NCBI GenBank assembly: GCA_017405675.1
Contig: JAFRAB010000035.1
Span: 1 to 8,486, forward strand
From: Erysipelotrichaceae bacterium
Lineage (GTDB): Bacteria > Bacillota_I > Bacilli_A > Erysipelotrichales > Erysipelotrichaceae
DNA length: 8,486 bases
Direction of reading: 5' to 3'
Each line of letters begins with the position of its first letter. Positions within the stretch are counted from its first letter, which is position 1. The translations under genes were made by a program, and so were the position numbers. Under the pieces are notes generated by a model. The model saw nothing but the letters and a program-made list of their open reading frames with translations, did not search any database and was not told the origin of the DNA. Of this stretch, positions 6,637 through 8,486 are shown one piece after another.

Positions 6637-7605
6637 TTATCTCTTAGTGTAATCGTAGAAGCCTTTGCCGGCATTGACTCCGGTTTCGCCCTTGTCGATC
6701 TTTTCTTTCAGTAACTTACCGATCTTGTATTCAGTTGTACCTTCCTGCTGTGCAGCCGGTTTCATCTGGTTGATGTTATAGGCTGTTTCCAGACCAACGA
6801 TATCAAGGATCTTGAATGGTCCGGCAGGTGCAGAAGTGGCTAACTGCCATGTCAGGTCGATTGTTTCAGGATCAGCAACACCGTTTGCCCATAAGCCCTG
6901 TGCAGCAGACAGGAATGGAACCAGCATGGAATTCAGAATGTAACCAGGCTGTTCCTTATGGAGCTGCAGAGGTACCATGCCGATTGAAGCAGCGAATTTT
7001 ACAACTTCATTGTAATATTCTTCAGCTGTACCTTCATGACCCATTACTTCAGCAGTGTTGTTCTTCCAGATCGTGTTAGCGAAATGCAATGACAGATACT
7101 TTTCAGATCTGCCTGTATATTTTGCAAACATGCTTGGAAGCAGTGTTGAAGAGTTTGTTACCAGAATGGTATCTTCATCAAGAAGATCCTTGAACTGTGT
7201 GTAAACTTCAATCTTTGCTTCAGGATTTTCAGACATTGATTCGATTACGATATATGCATCCTTAACAGCTGCAGCCTTGTCCAGTTCAATGTGGACGTTT
7301 TCCTTAAGATTACGGCTGCCTGTTTCATATAACTGATCAAGTGATTCAGCAGTTGCCTTGCTCCAGTCAAGAATAAGACCTCTAGGATATAACATGGCAC
7401 CTAATGGGTTTCCCAGTAATCCCTTGGCTTTTTTCAGGTCTTCAAGCATCAGAGCTGAATATCTTTCGATTTTCGGCTGAGTACGTCCAATTGAGCTTTC
7501 AGATCTCAGCCAGAAAGTTGTGTCATAACCATAATATGCACACATTAAGCCAATCTGTGTACCAAGGACACCACCGCCTAATACTACTACTTTTTTATTG
7601 TTCAT
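6637..7605 (-). CDS. 3-hydroxyacyl-CoA dehydrogenase (NAD-dependent)
   Basis: A 322-residue cytoplasmic enzyme of the 3-hydroxyacyl/3-hydroxybutyryl-CoA dehydrogenase family, which interconverts 3-oxoacyl-CoA and (S)-3-hydroxyacyl-CoA with NAD(P)H. The N-terminal Rossmann fold starts KKVVVLGGGVLGTQ (GxGxxG at 10-15). The active-site serine region is TNSSTLLPS (150-158, Ser153 by alignment). The catalytic dyad is His174 with Glu186, exactly 12 residues apart as in the family, and Asn225 sits in PGYILNS. The C-terminal domain has GPFKILDIVGLETAYN (262-277) and the terminal signature GKGFYDYTKR. The start at 7605 is chosen for GGAGG 8 nt upstream; the frame extends to 7641 without a ribosome site. 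It stands alone, with no thiolase, crotonase or butyryl-CoA genes beside it, so its pathway (butyrate or another acyl-CoA route) is not shown. Confidence 0.93.
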   Translation of the reverse strand: MNNKKVVVLGGGVLGTQIGLMCAYYGYDTTFWLRSESSIGRTQPKIERYSALMLEDLKKAKGLLGNPLGAMLYPRGLILDWSKATAESLDQLYETGSRNLKENVHIELDKAAAVKDAYIVIESMSENPEAKIEVYTQFKDLLDEDTILVTNSSTLLPSMFAKYTGRSEKYLSLHFANTIWKNNTAEVMGHEGTAEEYYNEVVKFAASIGMVPLQLHKEQPGYILNSMLVPFLSAAQGLWANGVADPETIDLTWQLATSAPAGPFKILDIVGLETAYNINQMKPAAQQEGTTEYKIGKLLKEKIDKGETGVNAGKGFYDYTKR

Positions 7606-7624
7606 ATTTCTTTCCTCCAACGTC

Positions 7625-7635
7625 ATTATAGTATA
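7625..7635 (-). promoter_or_regulatory. Possible -10 element of the dehydrogenase gene
   Basis: On the - strand, TATACTATAAT (7635-7625) contains two overlapping -10-like hexamers, TATACT and TATAAT, 20-30 nt before the ATG. No good -35 lies at 16-18 bases upstream, so the promoter call is weak. Confidence 0.3.
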
Positions 7636-7853
7636 TTGCACTATTAACTAATCATCAGATGCTTTGGATTGACAGAATAGTGAATTGTTTCACATGTTAA
7701 GTCTTACACAATATTTCAATATTCATTATTTTTATACTTCTTATACTGCATTGACATAAATAAATGTCCATAATATTCTGAAATACTGAAGTGAATTCTT
7801 CCTTTCTTTTGTCCTTTTTTCTCTTTTTCCTTATATTAGTAAAAAAGCAACCA
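7636..7853. other. AT-rich intergenic stretch without a gene
   Basis: These about 218 bases contain no convincing coding sequence. They hold an orphan + strand promoter-like pair (7751-7779) and a nearly pure pyrimidine tract on the + strand (about 7797-7838), which together look like the edge of a decayed accessory segment. Confidence 0.6.
7751..7779 (+). promoter_or_regulatory. Orphan sigma-A-like promoter reading toward the HTH remnant
   Basis: A perfect TTGACA (7751-7756) is followed after 17 bases by TATTCT (7774-7779, 4/6). The -35 and spacer also hold a small inverted repeat, GACAT...ATGTC (7753-7757 and 7764-7768). No intact + strand gene follows; the nearest is the broken excisionase-family gene about 200 bases on, so the promoter may be left over from a lost gene. 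Confidence 0.45.
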
Positions 7854-7985
7854 TTATACATCTCTAAATTCAATAATTCTATCTGCACCATTTTTAACAT
7901 TATCATATCCAACCACTGTTGCCTTCAGTCCGGAAATTTTATCAATTATATTGTTCCCTTCTTCTGCAGCAAAACCATGTGGGCT
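7854..7985 (-). pseudogene. Remnant of a 'HGFAAE...KNGADRI' accessory protein
   Basis: On the - strand the frame ending at the TAA 7856-7854 reads SPHGFAAEEGNNIIDKIS, then GLKATVVGYDNVKNGADRI, then IEFRDV and stop. From memory this matches an internal block of a family of uncharacterised proteins in gut bacteria, in which NGADRI is followed by 'VDGxxIQTKYC'. Here homology stops right after NGADRI, so the fragment is about 40 codons with both sides lost. No start codon or ribosome site precedes it, and the homologous part abuts the + strand HTH remnant head to head near 7980-7988. Function of the family is unknown to me. Confidence 0.55.
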
Positions 7986-7987
7986 AG

Positions 7988-8160
7988 GATAAGATATGGT
8001 ATTCACTAAAGGAGATATGTAATTATCTCGGAGTAGGAAGAGACACCATTTTCAAATGGATCGAATCAAAAAAAAGCCTGCTGTTAAGATGGGAAAGCAA
8101 TGGAAGTTTAAAATCGATGAAGTAGATAAATGGGTCAAATCCGGCAAGGCTGCTGATTGA
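7988..8160 (+). pseudogene. Excisionase-family (HTH_17) DNA-binding protein, no start and one frameshift
   Basis: The + strand reads DKIWYSLKEICNYLGVGRDT then IFKWIESKK in one frame (7988-about 8073). After a run of eight A (8068-8075) it continues one frame back as KPAVKMGKQWKFKIDEVDKW then VKSGKAAD, with TGA at 8158-8160. Together they form an almost complete MerR/Xis-like winged helix of about 58 residues, as in the HTH_17 'excisionase' proteins: SLKEICNYLGV is the first helix-turn-helix, and PAVKMGKQWKFK is the wing. Nine A residues would restore the frame. The in-frame codon before Asp is TAG (7985-7987) and no ATG/GTG/TTG precedes the domain, so the start is lost. A_AAA_AAA is also a possible -1 slippery site, but the missing start favours decay. 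Confidence 0.8.
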
Positions 8161-8186
8161 GGTTAGTGATCATTTACAGACACCGC

Positions 8187-8273
8187 ATGAACATCGTCAG
8201 AATCGCCAAGGGTACTGAATTCTCCCTTTACGATACTTTCGGAAAGAAAAAGAAAGAAGAAAACGAAGCATAA
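8187..8273 (+). pseudogene. Short + strand frame, likely C-terminal remnant of an unidentified protein
   Basis: The frame open since a TTG at about 8157 contains MNIVRIAKGTEFSLYD then TFGKKKKEENEA and stops at TAA 8271-8273. It uses codons like a real gene, has a charged lysine/glutamate tail typical of a protein C-terminus, and is followed within 10 nt by a terminator. The ATG at 8187 lacks a ribosome site, so this is more likely the end of a deleted gene that followed the HTH gene than a 28-residue protein. I do not recognise the family. Confidence 0.4.
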
Positions 8274-8282
8274 CCGCAAGAC

Positions 8283-8306
8283 AAAAGCTCCTCACAGGGA
8301 GCTTTT
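8283..8306 (+). terminator. Intrinsic terminator after the + strand remnants
   Basis: AAAAGCTCC (8283-8291) pairs perfectly with GGAGCTTTT (8298-8306) around a 6-base loop; the + strand stem ends in TTTTCT. It sits 10 nt after the TAA of the 8187-8273 frame. Confidence 0.75.
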
Positions 8307-8329
8307 CTGATACCAGCAAATTAATCAAT

Positions 8330-8363
8330 AAGCCCGTCCGAATTTTGATTTCCGAACGGGCTT
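8330..8363. terminator. Probable bidirectional terminator between the remnants and glgA
   Basis: AAGCCCGT (8330-8337) pairs with ACGGGCTT (8356-8363), with a few more pairs inside past a mismatch. The + strand side continues TTCTTTTATT, a good U-tract. The - strand side continues with the weaker TATTGATTAATTT, which would serve glgA, ending 37 bases upstream. Convergent genes commonly share such a hairpin. Confidence 0.75.
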
Positions 8364-8399
8364 TCTTTTATTAGTGATTAAATTATTCTTTTTTGAATC

Positions 8400-8486
8400 T
8401 TACCAGGCTGTCAGTTCCAGATACAGATCCTTGTACTGCTTCGCTGAGTTATCCCAGGAAACATTCTTGGCCATATCGCGCTGAAC
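8400..8486 (-). CDS. glgA: Glycogen synthase, C-terminal 28 residues (partial)
   Basis: The - strand frame entering from the right edge reads VQRDMAKNVSWDNSAKQY then KDLYLELTAW and TAA (8402-8400). The SWDxSAxxYxxLYxxL ending is the characteristic last helix of bacterial ADP-glucose glycogen synthases (GT5 family), as in 'FSWExSAKEYxxLY'. The enzyme extends alpha-1,4-glucan chains from ADP-glucose in the cytoplasm. The rest of the gene lies outside the window, so other GT5 members cannot be fully excluded. Confidence 0.75.
   Translation of the reverse strand, partial: VQRDMAKNVSWDNSAKQYKDLYLELTAW

Noticed and set aside
7697..7912. - strand frame of 71 codons
   Set aside because: It reads through the polypurine tract as a Lys/Arg/Glu-rich string, lacks a ribosome site, and overlaps the better-supported NGADRI frame in another phase.
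7791..8009. + strand frame of 72 codons beginning MNSSFLLSFF
   Set aside because: Its hydrophobic start is only the polypyrimidine tract translated; no ribosome site is present, and its end overlaps the HTH remnant out of frame.

Overview
The window reads as a contig from a low-GC Firmicute (Bacillota). The protein style (a Gram-positive opp locus, a 3-hydroxyacyl-CoA dehydrogenase, a glycogen synthase C-terminus) suggests a gut Erysipelotrichia-type bacterium, but this is inference. The first ~390 bases are different. They encode an internal piece of alanyl-tRNA synthetase on the + strand, with GC-rich third codon positions and a Negativicutes-like flavour. This piece breaks off mid-domain exactly where an AT-richer oppD on the other strand also breaks off. 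The join at about 387-391 is either an assembly chimera or an illegitimate recombination.

Region by region: 1-390 alaS fragment (+). 387-4607 is an oligopeptide ABC transporter operon on the - strand, in transcription order oppA (lipoprotein), oppB, oppC (permeases), oppD (ATPase, cut inside its LSGG signature). A stem-loop lies between oppA and oppB. A good promoter (TTGAAA-17-TAAAAT) sits in front of oppA, abutted by a CodY-box-like 15-mer (13/15) and a 7-1-7 palindrome. 4796-4877 is a terminator whose loop holds a palindrome with IS3/IS150-like ends.

4869-6566 is a compact - strand cluster of little-known genes: a DUF6508-like protein, a four-CxxC zinc-ribbon protein, a frameshifted ribbon-helix-helix (RHH) DNA-binding protein and a DUF6794-like protein. 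It has its own promoter, a palindrome over the -35 box, a perfect 18-bp palindrome inside the cluster, and the terminator above. 6637-7605 is an isolated 3-hydroxyacyl-CoA dehydrogenase (-) with a strong terminator.

7606-8280 is decayed accessory DNA. It holds an orphan sigma-A-like promoter (+), a ~40-codon remnant of a 'NGADRI'-type protein (-), and an excisionase-family (HTH_17) protein (+) that lost its start codon and is frameshifted at an A8 run. Two terminators and the last 28 codons of glycogen synthase (glgA, -) close the window.

The opp genes work together in peptide uptake. The short cluster at 4869-6566 is the most interesting uncharacterised unit: it looks like a self-regulated operon with an RHH regulator, but nothing in it proves a defence or toxin-antitoxin role. 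Two single-base indels at homopolymers plus the abrupt alaS/oppD join mean read-level checks should come before biological interpretation of the breaks.
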